Positions 1-10,902 of a stretch of DNA of 64,000 nucleotides are shown in pieces. The first letter of the stretch is position 1. The number at the start of each line of letters is the position of its first letter. Origin of the DNA: Allomesorhizobium camelthorni (lineage in GTDB: Bacteria; Pseudomonadota; Alphaproteobacteria; Rhizobiales; Rhizobiaceae); NCBI RefSeq assembly GCF_011045125.1, contig NZ_JAAKZF010000008.1:1-64000 (forward strand), in the 5' to 3' direction. The notes under the pieces were generated by a model. That model had not been told where the DNA came from. It was given only the letters and a program-made list of their open reading frames with translations, and did not search any database. Position numbers and translations under genes: made by a program.

Positions 1-467
1 ATCGCCTCGCTGATGTCATGAACATCATATCGGACCATAGTCCATCGGTCACGGAGCTCGCGCCGAAGTCCGCTTTTGGCACCCTTTTGCTCGTTCCAAC
101 GGATCAGACAGGTGGCAGCAAACCACCCTTTGCTGCCGCTGAACGATAGCTGTGGGCGTGTCATGCGCTGAACCATTCCTGTCATTCACTGGACCAGATG
201 GGGTCCTGGAAACCGACCTTTAGCGAACCCGGGAACTCTTGACCCCAAGCGACCGGCCCGATGGGGCACTTTGCGCAGTGTTGTGGAAGAGCTGGCGACC
301 ACTGGGCAATCCAGTGAAAGCGACGTCGATCCGCGGCTGCGAACGGTCGGCTGTTTGATCAGAACTGTTTTCGATTGAAAAGTCTGGAAATAAATTACCA
401 GATCGTATCTTTGTGTGATATGGTGAACATTGGCCCGAAAAAGTTAACAAAAATAAAGGAGGCCGCG
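1..467. other. Intergenic or non-coding left edge
   Basis: No gene can be supported here. Short open frames exist on both strands, but none combines a ribosome-binding site with a plausible protein. The left part may be the end of a transcription unit outside the window. The last 60 bases become AT-rich and lead into the ribosome-binding site of the small gene at 468. Confidence 0.5.
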
Positions 468-563
468 ATGAGAGATTATTTTTCATTTCAGCTGTTTATG
501 AGAATGTCGGCTGCGTTATTTGTTCTCGCTGCTATATATTCCATGACCATTGGAAATACATGA
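468..563 (+). CDS. Very small single-span membrane protein (31 aa)
   Basis: The ATG at 468 follows an AAAGGAGG Shine-Dalgarno sequence by a few bases, which is why this start is preferred over the upstream in-frame ATG at 375. The 31-residue product starts MRDYFSFQLF and has one hydrophobic stretch (about residues 10-26, AALFVLAAIY) ending in a short polar tail. It resembles the many tiny orphan membrane proteins of rhizobia. No family is recognised and no function is proposed. The downstream DUF1488 gene starts 44 bases later on the same strand and may be cotranscribed. Coding is inferred only from the ribosome-binding site and the membrane-like composition. Confidence 0.45.
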   Translation: MRDYFSFQLFMRMSAALFVLAAIYSMTIGNT

Positions 564-607
564 TAGCGTTCGGCGCCGAGGCTTAAACTCTCTCGAGAGG
601 CAGGACC

Positions 608-874
608 ATGTCACTGACATTTCCCAATCTGAGCCGCAGCTACGACGCGGCAGGGAAGCGCATCCGTTTTCTTGGCCATGACGGCATGGTTCAGATTTCC
701 TTCTCCGTTGCGATCGACGCGATCTCGAAGAAAACAGCCGAATCAGCTGACGCGGAAACTGACTATTTGGCGGCTTTCGATGCGGTGCGCGGTTTAGTTC
801 ACGATATGGCGCGGAATGCCTACTCCCGCGGCCGCAAAAACATGTACGCTCTGACGTCGGCCGATTTCAAATAG
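608..874 (+). CDS. DUF1488 family protein (88 aa)
   Basis: The opening FPNLSRSYDA, followed by a central strand-rich part (IRFLGHDGMVQISFSV), matches the pattern of DUF1488, a family of roughly 85-90-residue soluble proteins common in rhizobia and of unknown function. The length fits the family. The start is an ATG after a GAGAGGCAGGACC stretch that can serve as a ribosome-binding site. It follows a tiny membrane-protein gene and precedes a gene on the opposite strand, so the two convergent genes share a 109-base intergenic region. No signal peptide or membrane segment is visible. Confidence 0.7.
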   Translation: MSLTFPNLSRSYDAAGKRIRFLGHDGMVQISFSVAIDAISKKTAESADAETDYLAAFDAVRGLVHDMARNAYSRGRKNMYALTSADFK

Positions 875-983
875 CGTCGACAATGCCCGGCTTGGTGACG
901 GCCGCTGGGGTGAAGTTTGAAAAGTCGTCACCAAGGTTCCAGGCTAACATCTGCGATCGGATAGTCCGCCCGCGCACTCGGCT

Positions 984-1238
984 TCATCCTCGTGCAGTTT
1001 TCCCGCCCGCTCGCGACGCCCGCTTCTTTTTGGGTTCGACAGGCTTCAAGGCCTCCGCGGCGCGATCCTGCTCCTCCTTGGCGAGTCGCAACTCGCGCAG
1101 TTTTGCCGTCTTGATAGCCCTGGCTTTTGCTTCCGATTGATATTCGGCCGTCGCCTTGTTTCGTTCCGCAGTTTTCTTTTGGGTTTCGATGAAACGCGAC
1201 TGCGCTTTTTCCATAATGTTTTGATTTGCATCCGCCAT
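984..1238 (-). CDS. Small Lys/Ala/Glu-rich helical protein (84 aa)
   Basis: This reads MADANQNIMEKAQSRFIET and continues as a highly charged, probably helical protein ending in a Lys/Arg-rich tail (EPKKKRASRAGGK). The ATG at 1238 has a good AAGGAGAAT ribosome-binding site six bases upstream, so it is chosen over the longer in-frame ATG at 1286. Similar small basic proteins are common hypothetical genes in Mesorhizobium, and a nucleic-acid-binding role is conceivable but unproven. It is divergent from groES: its upstream region leads into the CIRCE-containing promoter region at 1405. No membrane segment is present. Confidence 0.6.
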   Translation of the reverse strand: MADANQNIMEKAQSRFIETQKKTAERNKATAEYQSEAKARAIKTAKLRELRLAKEEQDRAAEALKPVEPKKKRASRAGGKTARG

Positions 1239-1404
1239 TGGGCAATTCTCCTTCGTATTGAAAATATCGGACCCGGACGTCCTCATGTGAAAATAGGTGT
1301 TTGCGATCAGAATTCAATTTTCCACTATTTTCATTGCGGCCCGTAATTCTGCAATTTCATACCGGATGTCGTTTTAAAATATTTCCGAATCGCAAGATTT
1401 ATTT

Positions 1405-1431
1405 TTGGCACTCCTATCATTCGAGTGCCAA
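1405..1431. promoter_or_regulatory. CIRCE operator (HrcA-binding inverted repeat) of groESL
   Basis: TTGGCACTC, nine spacer bases, then GAGTGCCAA form a perfect 9-9-9 inverted repeat. It matches the CIRCE consensus (TTAGCACTC-N9-GAGTGCTAA) with one symmetric change in each arm. CIRCE is the operator of the heat-shock repressor HrcA. Its place about 200 bases before groES implies HrcA control of the groESL operon. The unusual feature is the long gap to the start codon, which is filled by a palindromic repeat (1440-1584). Confidence 0.92.
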
Positions 1432-1439
1432 AGGGCCTA

Positions 1440-1584
1440 AGAGTCTGTTTGGACACTCTACTCTGGCGGTCATCTGCCGGCGTTTTCTGCGCTTCCGGTG
1501 CTCACGGACCCGAATGTCCGCTGCGCTCCGGTTCTCGAAAACACCGTCATATGACTCACCATAGCGAGTTTCGAAACAGACTCT
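1440..1584. repeat. Palindromic intergenic repeat in the groESL leader
   Basis: The element is bounded by perfect inverted repeats AGAGTCTGTTT (1440-1450) and AAACAGACTCT (1574-1584). Its core begins TTTCTGCGCTTCCGGTGCTC and ends CTCCGGTTCTCGAAAAC. A second copy lies at 60993-61127. The inner hairpin reads CGGAC..GTCCG here and CGTAC..GTACG in the other copy, a paired change that preserves the stem. It looks like a dispersed rhizobial intergenic mosaic or MITE-like element inserted between the CIRCE operator and groES. Confidence 0.75.
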
Positions 1585-1586
1585 AA

Positions 1587-3632
<2,046 letters not shown>

Positions 3633-3645
3633 GCAGCGCCTGAAC

Positions 3646-3667
3646 GCCCGGCCGCAGGCGGCCGGGC
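3646..3667 (+). other. Perfect GC hairpin downstream of groEL
   Basis: GCCCGGCCGC and GCGGCCGGGC form a perfect stem separated by only two bases, starting 14 bases after the groEL stop. No T-run follows, so it is not a classical intrinsic terminator. It could stabilise the groESL mRNA end or partly attenuate transcription into the gene at 3703. Confidence 0.6.
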
Positions 3668-3702
3668 GCAATCCAGAACAACACTCTAGGAGGAGAACTT
3701 AC

Positions 3703-4095
3703 ATGGCCATGCACACCAACACCAAGCAATCGCTCGCCCGGCGCTGGGAAGCCTATCAGCCGTCCAAATCGGCGCTCGTCTGGGCGTGCGCGGCGACGGC
3801 TGTCGCCACGATGATCGTCGGCTTCAGTTGGGGCGGATGGGTCACCGGTGGGACTTCCCGCACGCTCGCAACGACCGCCGGAGACGCCGCACGCGGAGAA
3901 CTGGCGTCCCTCATATGCGTCGAAAAGTTCAAGGCTGCACCGGATTCTGCCGCACGCCTGATCGAATTGAAGGCCCTGGCCGACAATTATAAGAAGCGGC
4001 AATTTGTGGAAACGGGCGGCTGGGCGACGATGCCCGGACAAACCTCTCCCGACAGGCGCGCTACCGAGGGCTGCGTCGCTGCGCTCATGACCTGA
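3703..4095 (+). CDS. Small single-span membrane protein downstream of groEL (130 aa)
   Basis: The ATG at 3703 follows AGGAGGAGAACTTAC, a very strong ribosome-binding site, so this start is chosen. The product has a basic N-terminus, one transmembrane helix around residues 25-45 (SALVWACAATAVATMIVGFSWGGWV) and a C-terminal domain with two cysteines (LICVEKF, GCVAALM) that probably faces the periplasm. I do not recognise a named family. It lies 70 bases after groEL on the same strand and may be cotranscribed past the hairpin at 3646. The link to protein quality control is by position only. Confidence 0.7.
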   Translation: MAMHTNTKQSLARRWEAYQPSKSALVWACAATAVATMIVGFSWGGWVTGGTSRTLATTAGDAARGELASLICVEKFKAAPDSAARLIELKALADNYKKRQFVETGGWATMPGQTSPDRRATEGCVAALMT

Positions 4096-4194
4096 CCTGG
4101 CGCCCGACAGGCTGGCAGTTCTCGAACGGCCAGCGATACGGCCGCCGAGATGTTTGTTTCTGCGGGCTTTCCGCATCACAAAAGGAACTGACCG

Positions 4195-4365
4195 ATGATC
4201 ACGTTCGAAAAGAAGAGCGATCTGCCCCCGGCAGTTGCAAGCAAGACCGAGGAAAACCGGTTTGAGCAGATCCGCAAACTTGCCGCGGAGAGGCATAAGA
4301 AAGCGGACACCGATGGCACGCGCCGTCGCGAACGACAAACCGTCGAAGACAACCGCCTGCTTTGA
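4195..4365 (+). CDS. Small charged protein (56 aa)
   Basis: The ATG at 4195 is preceded by AAAGGAACTG. The frame gives MITFEKKSDL and continues through a charged, probably helical segment (NRFEQIRKLAAERHKKAD) to a TGA at 4363. Small Lys/Glu-rich proteins of this type are common in rhizobia. The gene follows the small membrane-protein gene by about 100 bases on the same strand. No family is recognised. Support comes only from the ribosome-binding site and the amphipathic composition. Confidence 0.45.
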   Translation: MITFEKKSDLPPAVASKTEENRFEQIRKLAAERHKKADTDGTRRRERQTVEDNRLL

Positions 4366-4537
4366 CGAGCCGTCACGCCCGGCGTTGCCACATCCGCCGC
4401 CGGGCGTGACCCGCTTAGCGAGCTGTTCGGAGGGTGAGGGGAGGACGCACGCGCTATGCTGAAGACAAAACCAGCCTGAGCGGTGGTTGAGTTCGGATAC
4501 CGTTCGTCAGGTTTTCAGGACAGGCCGGTCGCCGCGA

Positions 4538-4657
4538 CTAGTCGGCGACCACCAGCATGGGCAACACCGTTTTCTCCTGGGGCGTCTGGTTCTGGCATGA
4601 CGTAAACAACGCCGCCAGAATGACGAGTACGCTGAGCAGCCCACCGAATTCCGACAC
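4538..4657 (-). CDS. Tiny exported or membrane protein (39 aa), GTG start
   Basis: On the minus strand a GTG at 4657 follows an excellent GGAGGAGG site. The protein reads MSEFGGLLSVLVILAALFTSC followed by a polar tail ending MLVVAD. The hydrophobic N-terminus ends at a cysteine, suggesting a tiny lipoprotein or membrane-anchored peptide, although LFTSC is a weak lipobox. The longer frame starting at 4792 has no comparable ribosome-binding site. It is divergent from eno. Function is unknown. Confidence 0.45.
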   Translation of the reverse strand: MSEFGGLLSVLVILAALFTSCQNQTPQEKTVLPMLVVAD

Positions 4658-4816
4658 GGCGAAACCTCCTCCGTTTCGCCCCACGCAAAGACAGCCATAA
4701 CCGATTTGCGGCGTGGCGGCGCGCGGATGCCGATGACAATTCGTAACGCAATCTATCGGCGTGTTACTCGCCGGCCCGCAATTCATTCGCATTGCCTTTT
4801 CGGCGTCTTTCGCTAA

Positions 4817-6133
<1,317 letters not shown>

Positions 6134-6143
6134 GGGCTGGGTC

Positions 6144-6530
6144 CTACCAGGAAATCACAACCTCGCTGACGCCGGCGAGCTTGCGGTCTTTGGTGATGAG
6201 ATGCAGCGGCTCGCTCAGCGCCTGAGCCAGGATAAGGCGATCGAAGGGATCGCCGTGATTCATCGACAGGCCGGCGAACGCCATAATGTGCGAGAGTCGG
6301 ATGTCGAGCAACTCGAATCCGGCGCTGTCGAACTCGAAGAGCGCGTCTTGGACAGACATCGGCGCCGTCGAACGACGTCCCGGCGCCGATTTGATGGCGA
6401 TCTCCCACACGCTGCACAATGATATGTAACGTTCCTCGGCATCTTTGATCTGCGTCACGATGCGTGTCGGCAGCCGGTCGGCCGCCGACACGGCCCAGAT
6501 GGCCGTATGCGTATCGAGCAGCACTCTCAT
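6144..6530 (-). CDS. PIN-domain toxin (VapC-like RNase)
   Basis: The 128-residue protein has a PIN-like fold signature. Acidic residues sit in LLDTHTAIW (about residue 6), in SVWEIAIK, and in HGDPFDRLILAQA plus ITKDRKL near the end, which together form the Mg-dependent RNase centre. PIN toxins cut RNA such as tRNA or rRNA when free of antitoxin. Its ATG overlaps the antitoxin stop codon (ATGA), typical of translational coupling in toxin-antitoxin operons. The two-gene unit lies opposite in strand to the core genes around it, between eno and the ftsB-like gene, so it is likely an acquired module. Confidence 0.9.
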   Translation of the reverse strand: MRVLLDTHTAIWAVSAADRLPTRIVTQIKDAEERYISLCSVWEIAIKSAPGRRSTAPMSVQDALFEFDSAGFELLDIRLSHIMAFAGLSMNHGDPFDRLILAQALSEPLHLITKDRKLAGVSEVVISW

Positions 6531-6802
6531 TTGGTGTTATCCGGGAATAGCGATTTCTCGTTGAATTCGCGCCATATCTCCTCGTTGTCAGCGTCGAATT
6601 CCTCTTGCGTCATCACCGGGTATTTCCCGTTCGCGAGACCCAGCCGCACCGGTCGCCTCGCCTTTGCCTCGATCGGAACCAGCCGCGCGGCCGGCTTGCC
6701 GTTGCGGGCGATGATGATCTCGGATTCGGCGCCGCTTTCCACGGCCTCGACCAGCCGCGACAGGTTGGTCTTCGCTTCCAGCATGTTCACATGGCGGTTC
6801 AT
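6527..6802 (-). CDS. Phd/YefM-type antitoxin
   Basis: The 91-residue protein starts MNRHVNMLEAKTNLSRLVEA, followed by IIIARNGKPAARLVPI. This is the Phd/YefM pattern, an N-terminal DNA-binding half with autoregulatory function. The C-terminal acidic tail (EEFDADNEEIWREFNEKS) would wrap and inhibit the toxin. The start at 6802 is taken because it gives the family N-terminus and has GCGAGGTC upstream; the frame is open further upstream without a better start. It is the first gene of the operon and overlaps the toxin gene by four bases. Confidence 0.88.
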   Translation of the reverse strand: MNRHVNMLEAKTNLSRLVEAVESGAESEIIIARNGKPAARLVPIEAKARRPVRLGLANGKYPVMTQEEFDADNEEIWREFNEKSLFPDNTK

Positions 6803-6926
6803 GGCTGACCTCGCTTGGCTAAGCTTGACCAAGTATAGGCTCGCCGGCTGGCTCTCGCAATGGCGCGGCTGTAACCAGCCATTAAGCATGGCTGCGCCAT
6901 TGTGGCTGGCGAAAGGAAACCCGCCC

Positions 6927-7253
6927 ATGTGGACACGCCAGCACCGACAGAGAAACACCGGCCGCCTGATCGTGCCTGCGATTTCGACGGTATTTTTGTC
7001 CTATTTCGGCTTCCACGCCTATCATGGCGAGTACGGCATCTATTCCAAATACCAGCTCGAGGCCCGGGTGGCGGAGTTCGAGGGAAGGCTCGGCGAAATC
7101 CGGGCGCAGCGCATCGAACTGGAAAGGCGAGTCCAGTTGCTGCATGACGGCACGCTGGAGAAGGACATGCTGGACGAGCAGGCGCGCAAGGCGCTCAACC
7201 TGTCGCATGAGGACGAAATCACCATCATGCGGCCGTCGCACGGCCAGAATTAA
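6927..7253 (+). CDS. Septum formation initiator family protein (FtsB/DivIC-like)
   Basis: The 108-residue protein has a short cytoplasmic N-terminus (MWTRQHRQRNTGR), one membrane helix at about residues 14-32 and a coiled coil from about 40 to 75 (EARVAEFEGRLGEIRAQRIE). The conserved tail is DMLDEQARKALNLSHEDEI. This is the FtsB/DivIC layout; such proteins join FtsL and FtsQ in the divisome. The ATG at 6927 follows GAAAGGAAAC. Its position between eno and pdhA is usual in rhizobia. The call is by architecture and context. Confidence 0.85.
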   Translation: MWTRQHRQRNTGRLIVPAISTVFLSYFGFHAYHGEYGIYSKYQLEARVAEFEGRLGEIRAQRIELERRVQLLHDGTLEKDMLDEQARKALNLSHEDEITIMRPSHGQN

Positions 7254-7311
7254 CCAACAATAGGTTAATTCCCGATATCCTCAACAAAATGAAGCCGTTA
7301 GGCGCATGCCA

Positions 7312-7333
7312 GCCATGCGTTTTTCCGCATGGC
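7312..7333 (+). terminator. Hairpin between the ftsB-like gene and pdhA
   Basis: GCCATGCG and CGCATGGC form an 8-bp perfect stem around TTTTTC. It lies 58 bases after the ftsB-like stop and 95 bases before pdhA. No clean T-tract follows, so termination is only a possibility. A second weaker pair (AGGGAG/CTCCCT, 7371-7390) lies in the pdhA leader. Confidence 0.4.
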
Positions 7334-7427
7334 CGAATTGATTGTCGCATGCTAGCTTTTTGTCCTGCACAGGGAGGTGAGCGTCTCCCTTTCATGTCCG
7401 CCAAGAGACATAAACAGGGAGTGATGC

Positions 7428-8471
7428 ATGGCCGTAGCCGCCAGAAAAGCGTCTGCTAAATCGAAAGCGGACGCAAAGTCCTCATCCGCGCCAGTCGCGC
7501 CCAAACCCGCCGAATTCAGCAAGGAACAGGAACTTTCCGCCTATCGCGGCATGCTCCTGATCAGGCGCTTCGAGGAGAAGGCGGGCCAGCTCTACGGCAT
7601 GGGCTTCATCGGCGGCTTTTGCCATCTTTACATCGGCCAGGAAGCAGTCGTCACCGGCCTGAAGATGGCGATGATCGACGGCGACCAGATGATCACCGCC
7701 TATCGCGACCACGGCCACATGCTGGCGATGGAACTGTCGCCGCGCGGTGTCATGGCCGAGCTTACCGGACGCCGCGGCGGCCTGTCCAAGGGCAAGGGCG
7801 GGTCGATGCACATGTTTTCCAAGGAAAAGCATTTTTACGGCGGCCACGGCATCGTCGGCGCGCAGGTGTCGCTTGGTACGGGGTTGGCCTTCGCCAACCG
7901 CTATCGTGGCAACAACAACGTGTCCGTGACCTATTTCGGCGACGGCGCGGCCAATCAGGGCCAAGTCTATGAGAGCTTCAACATGGCCTCGCTGTGGAAG
8001 CTGCCGGTGATCTACGTCATCGAGAACAATCGCTACGCCATGGGCACGTCGGTCGCCCGCTCGTCCGCCGAGACCGACTTTTCGCATCGCGGCCTGTCGT
8101 TTCGCATTCCCGGCATCCAGGTAAACGGCATGGATGTGCGCGCCGTCAAATCGGCCGGCGAAATGGCGACCGAATGGTGCCGCGCCGGCAACGGGCCGAT
8201 CATCCTGGAGATGCAGACCTATCGCTATCGCGGCCACTCCATGTCCGACCCCGCCAAATACCGGTCCAAGGAGGAGGTGCAGAAGATGCGCGCCGAGCAG
8301 GACCCGATCGAGCAGGTGAAGGCGCGGCTCATCGACAAGAAATGGGCGAGCGAGGACGAATTGAAGGCGATCGACAAGGAGGTTCGCGACATCGTGGCCG
8401 ACGCGGCGGAATTCGCGCAGACCGATCCCGAGCCGGACGTTTCCGAGCTCTGGACCGACATCGTACTCTGA
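7428..8471 (+). CDS. pdhA: Pyruvate dehydrogenase E1 component, alpha subunit
   Basis: PdhA (347 aa) and PdhB together form the thiamine-diphosphate-dependent E1 that decarboxylates pyruvate and acetylates the lipoyl groups of E2. After an Ala/Lys-rich start the protein shows [20 protein letters not shown], the TPP-binding [13 protein letters not shown] with the following ENN, and the phosphorylation-loop-like region [12 protein letters not shown]. Length is typical of the alphaproteobacterial alpha subunit. The ATG at 7428 follows ACAGGGAGTGATGC. pdhB starts 15 bases after the stop, so they are cotranscribed. Confidence 0.97.
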   Translation: MAVAARKASAKSKADAKSSSAPVAPKPAEFSKEQELSAYRGMLLIRRFEEKAGQLYGMGFIGGFCHLYIGQEAVVTGLKMAMIDGDQMITAYRDHGHMLAMELSPRGVMAELTGRRGGLSKGKGGSMHMFSKEKHFYGGHGIVGAQVSLGTGLAFANRYRGNNNVSVTYFGDGAANQGQVYESFNMASLWKLPVIYVIENNRYAMGTSVARSSAETDFSHRGLSFRIPGIQVNGMDVRAVKSAGEMATEWCRAGNGPIILEMQTYRYRGHSMSDPAKYRSKEEVQKMRAEQDPIEQVKARLIDKKWASEDELKAIDKEVRDIVADAAEFAQTDPEPDVSELWTDIVL

Positions 8472-8485
8472 GGGAGGGCGCGAAA

Positions 8486-9886
8486 ATGCCGATCGAAATT
8501 CTCATGCCCGCGCTCTCGCCGACGATGGAGGAGGGCAATGTCTCGAAATGGCTGAAGCACGAGGGCGACAAGGTCGTCGCCGGCGACGTCATCGCCGAGA
8601 TCGAGACCGACAAGGCAACCATGGAAGTCGAGGCCGTCGATGAAGGCACGCTGGGGAAAATCCTGATCCCCGCCGGCACCGAAGGCGTAAAAGTGAATAC
8701 CGCGATTGCCGTGCTGCTCGGCGATGGCGAGAGCGCCGACGATATCGGCAAGGGTGCGGCGCCTGCAAAGGCGGAAGCGCCTGCCGAAGCGCCGAAGGCG
8801 CCGGCCGAAGCTCCGAAAGCCCCTGAAGAGAAACCCGCTCCGGTCGCCGCCGCACCAAAAATTGAAATCGCCGCCGACCCGGACATTCCGGCCGGGACCG
8901 AAATGGTGTCGACCACAGTGCGCGAGGCGCTTCGCGACGCCATGGCCGAAGAAATGCGGCGCGACCCCGACGTGTTCATCATGGGCGAGGAGGTCGCGGA
9001 GTACCAAGGCGCCTACAAGATCACGCAAGGCCTGCTGCAGGAATTCGGTGAAAGGCGCGTGGTCGACACGCCGATCACCGAGCATGGCTTCGCCGGCGTC
9101 GGCGTTGGCGCGGCGATGGCCGGGCTGAAGCCGATCGTCGAATTCATGACGTTCAACTTCGCCATGCAGGCGATGGACCAGATCATCAATTCGGCGGCCA
9201 AGACGCTCTATATGTCGGGCGGCCAGATGGGCGCGCCGATCGTGTTTCGCGGTCCGAACGGGGCGGCCGCGCGTGTTGCGGCGCAGCACAGCCAGGATTA
9301 TGCCGCATGGTACAGCCATATTCCGGGCCTGAAAGTGGTGATGCCCTATACGGCGGCCGACGCGAAGGGGCTGCTCAAGGCGGCGATCCGCGACCCGAAT
9401 CCAGTGATCTTCCTCGAGAACGAGATCCTCTACGGCCAGTCCTTCGACGTGCCGAAGCTCGACGACTTTGTCCTGCCGATCGGCAAGGCGCGCATCCATA
9501 AAGAGGGCAGGGACGTCACCATCATCTCCTGGGGCATCGGCATGACCTATGCGGTGAAGGCCGAAGCCGAACTGCGCGGCTTGGGCATCGATGTCGAGAT
9601 CATCGACCTCAGAACGATCAGGCCGATGGACCTCGATGCGGTCATCGCCTCGGTCAAGAAAACCAACCGGCTGGTGGTGGTGGAGGAGGGGTTCCCGCAA
9701 TCCTCGGTCGGCGACTTCATCGCCAACCAGGTGTCGCAGCGCGCCTTCGACCATCTCGACGCGCCGGTCATCACCATCGCTGGCAAGGACGTGCCGATGC
9801 CCTATGCCGCCAACCTCGAAAAGCTGGCGCTGCCGAATGTCGGCGAGGTGGTCGCGGCGGTGAAGGCTGTGACGTATCGGTCGTAG
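8486..9886 (+). CDS. pdhB: Pyruvate dehydrogenase E1 beta subunit with N-terminal lipoyl domain
   Basis: The 466-residue protein carries a biotinyl-lipoyl domain at residues 1-78 (lipoyl-lysine motif [10 protein letters not shown] near residue 43). An Ala/Pro/Glu-rich linker (about 85-130) follows, then a full E1-beta transketolase-like domain ([12 protein letters not shown] to the C-terminus). Fusion of a lipoyl domain to E1-beta is known in alphaproteobacteria and adds a second acetyl-carrying arm besides that of E2. The start at 8486 has GAGGGAGGG upstream and gives [17 protein letters not shown]. In the ancestral order pdhC would follow closely; here a foreign block of about 1 kb intervenes. 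Confidence 0.97.
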   Translation: MPIEILMPALSPTMEEGNVSKWLKHEGDKVVAGDVIAEIETDKATMEVEAVDEGTLGKILIPAGTEGVKVNTAIAVLLGDGESADDIGKGAAPAKAEAPAEAPKAPAEAPKAPEEKPAPVAAAPKIEIAADPDIPAGTEMVSTTVREALRDAMAEEMRRDPDVFIMGEEVAEYQGAYKITQGLLQEFGERRVVDTPITEHGFAGVGVGAAMAGLKPIVEFMTFNFAMQAMDQIINSAAKTLYMSGGQMGAPIVFRGPNGAAARVAAQHSQDYAAWYSHIPGLKVVMPYTAADAKGLLKAAIRDPNPVIFLENEILYGQSFDVPKLDDFVLPIGKARIHKEGRDVTIISWGIGMTYAVKAEAELRGLGIDVEIIDLRTIRPMDLDAVIASVKKTNRLVVVEEGFPQSSVGDFIANQVSQRAFDHLDAPVITIAGKDVPMPYAANLEKLALPNVGEVVAAVKAVTYRS

Positions 9887-9897
9887 GGAGTACTTCT

Positions 9898-10239
9898 GTG
9901 GAGGGTCAACGTTGGACAGTTGTCGAGCTTAAGTCGATTAGTGCGGCTGACGGTTGGTGGGTCAAACGAGCACCCTTTGCTGGAGATGGTGAGGAGTGGT
10001 TTGAGCCCATAGCAGCGTTCGTACACGCGAGAGTAAAATCCAATTCTCAAGACCTGGTGGCCGAAATAGTCTTTCCGGCTACCGCGCATTTTGTTCAAAG
10101 CTCTGCATTCCATTCCCTACAAAATTCAATGCCTATGACGCTCTTGGAAGAAGAAATACTCGCGCCAATTTACCACAAATCGCAGTTCGTCGTGGCTGGA
10201 AAGACGGTAAAGGTAGGCGAAGTGGGAGGTTCGGAGTAA
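9898..10239 (+). CDS. Hypothetical protein in the pdhB-pdhC gap (113 aa), GTG start
   Basis: A GTG at 9898 opens a 113-residue frame (MEGQRWTVVELKSISAADGW) that ends in TAATG, overlapping the ATG of the truncated pdhC copy. I do not recognise the family. The protein looks globular and soluble, with no signal peptide. Base composition is visibly lower in GC and codon use is more mixed than in pdhB and pdhC, suggesting horizontal acquisition. It may have entered together with the Uma2-family gene downstream. Coding is supported by the uninterrupted frame and the stop/start overlap, not by homology. Confidence 0.55.
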   Translation: MEGQRWTVVELKSISAADGWWVKRAPFAGDGEEWFEPIAAFVHARVKSNSQDLVAEIVFPATAHFVQSSAFHSLQNSMPMTLLEEEILAPIYHKSQFVVAGKTVKVGEVGGSE

Positions 10240-10286
10240 TGCCCATCAACATCACCATGCCCGCCCTATCGCCCACGATGGACTGA
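10239..10286 (+). pseudogene. Truncated duplicate of the pdhC 5' end (15-codon remnant)
   Basis: This mini-frame reads [15 protein letters not shown] and stops. The first 14 residues are identical to the start of the intact pdhC at 10903. The DNA match covers about 38 bases and differs only at two synonymous third positions (CCC/CCG and CTA/CTC). A GGGAGG ribosome-binding site and an ATG are retained here, while the intact downstream copy begins with TTG. The duplication brackets the Uma2-family gene and marks the insertion point. Confidence 0.85.
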
Positions 10287-10294
10287 TCGACGGT

Positions 10295-10885
10295 ATGGTG
10301 GACCCGACGAAAAAGAGCGCGACATATGCCGACCTGGAGCCGGTTCCGTCGCATCTGGTGGCCGAGATCATCGGTGGTGCGCTCTGGACGCGCTCGCATG
10401 GTCACGTCCTGCCCGCGATGGCCCGGACTGCACTGAGCGTCGAACTTGGCAGCCTCTGCCAGACGCGTTCGAATGCGAAGGGGTCTTGGCAGGTTCTTCT
10501 ATTGCCCGAACTGCATTTCGGGGAAGAAGTCGTCGTTCCAGACATCGCTGCTTGGCGGGTGGAGCGGCTTCCGTTTCTCCCTGACCACCATCTTGACCTA
10601 GCTCCGGATTGGGTTTGCGAATTGACGTCGGACAACCAAAAAACAAATCCGGCGCTCGAATCGAAACTTGCGCTCTACGCCTCGCTTAGCGTCGAGCATG
10701 CTTGGATCATCGATCTGTCGGAGCGGCGGTTGCAAGTGTTCCGTCGAGACGGTCGGGACTGGAGATTGGCCGATACCATCGATCGACAGGGATGCGTTAG
10801 CGCGCTGCCGTTCGACGGAATTTCCTTTTCACTCGCCGACCTTTGGCCGCTTGACCCATCCGCCACAAGCGAAAACCTTCATTAG
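10295..10885 (+). CDS. Uma2 family protein (DUF820, PD-(D/E)XK nuclease-like)
   Basis: The 196-residue protein has the Uma2 layout: a YADLEPVPSHLVAEIIGGAL opening, the acidic motif VVPDIAAWR, then DLAPDWVCELTS and YASLSVEHAWIIDL. Uma2/DUF820 proteins adopt a restriction-endonuclease-like fold; their biological role is mostly unknown. The ATG at 10295 has no good ribosome-binding site but lies eight bases after the stop of the pdhC remnant, so it may be translated by reinitiation from that leader. It is inserted between pdhB and pdhC and flanked by copies of the pdhC start. Confidence 0.88.
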   Translation: MVDPTKKSATYADLEPVPSHLVAEIIGGALWTRSHGHVLPAMARTALSVELGSLCQTRSNAKGSWQVLLLPELHFGEEVVVPDIAAWRVERLPFLPDHHLDLAPDWVCELTSDNQKTNPALESKLALYASLSVEHAWIIDLSERRLQVFRRDGRDWRLADTIDRQGCVSALPFDGISFSLADLWPLDPSATSENLH

Positions 10886-10902
10886 AAGCCTGGGAGGCTG
10901 AA

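Noticed and set aside
883-1140. Plus-strand 85-codon frame opposite the small gene at 984-1238
   Set aside because: No ribosome-binding site and Arg/Ser-rich composition; the minus-strand frame has a strong site and coherent helical composition.
8225-9754. 509-codon open frame on the minus strand
   Set aside because: Antisense to pdhA and pdhB, whose products are unmistakable.
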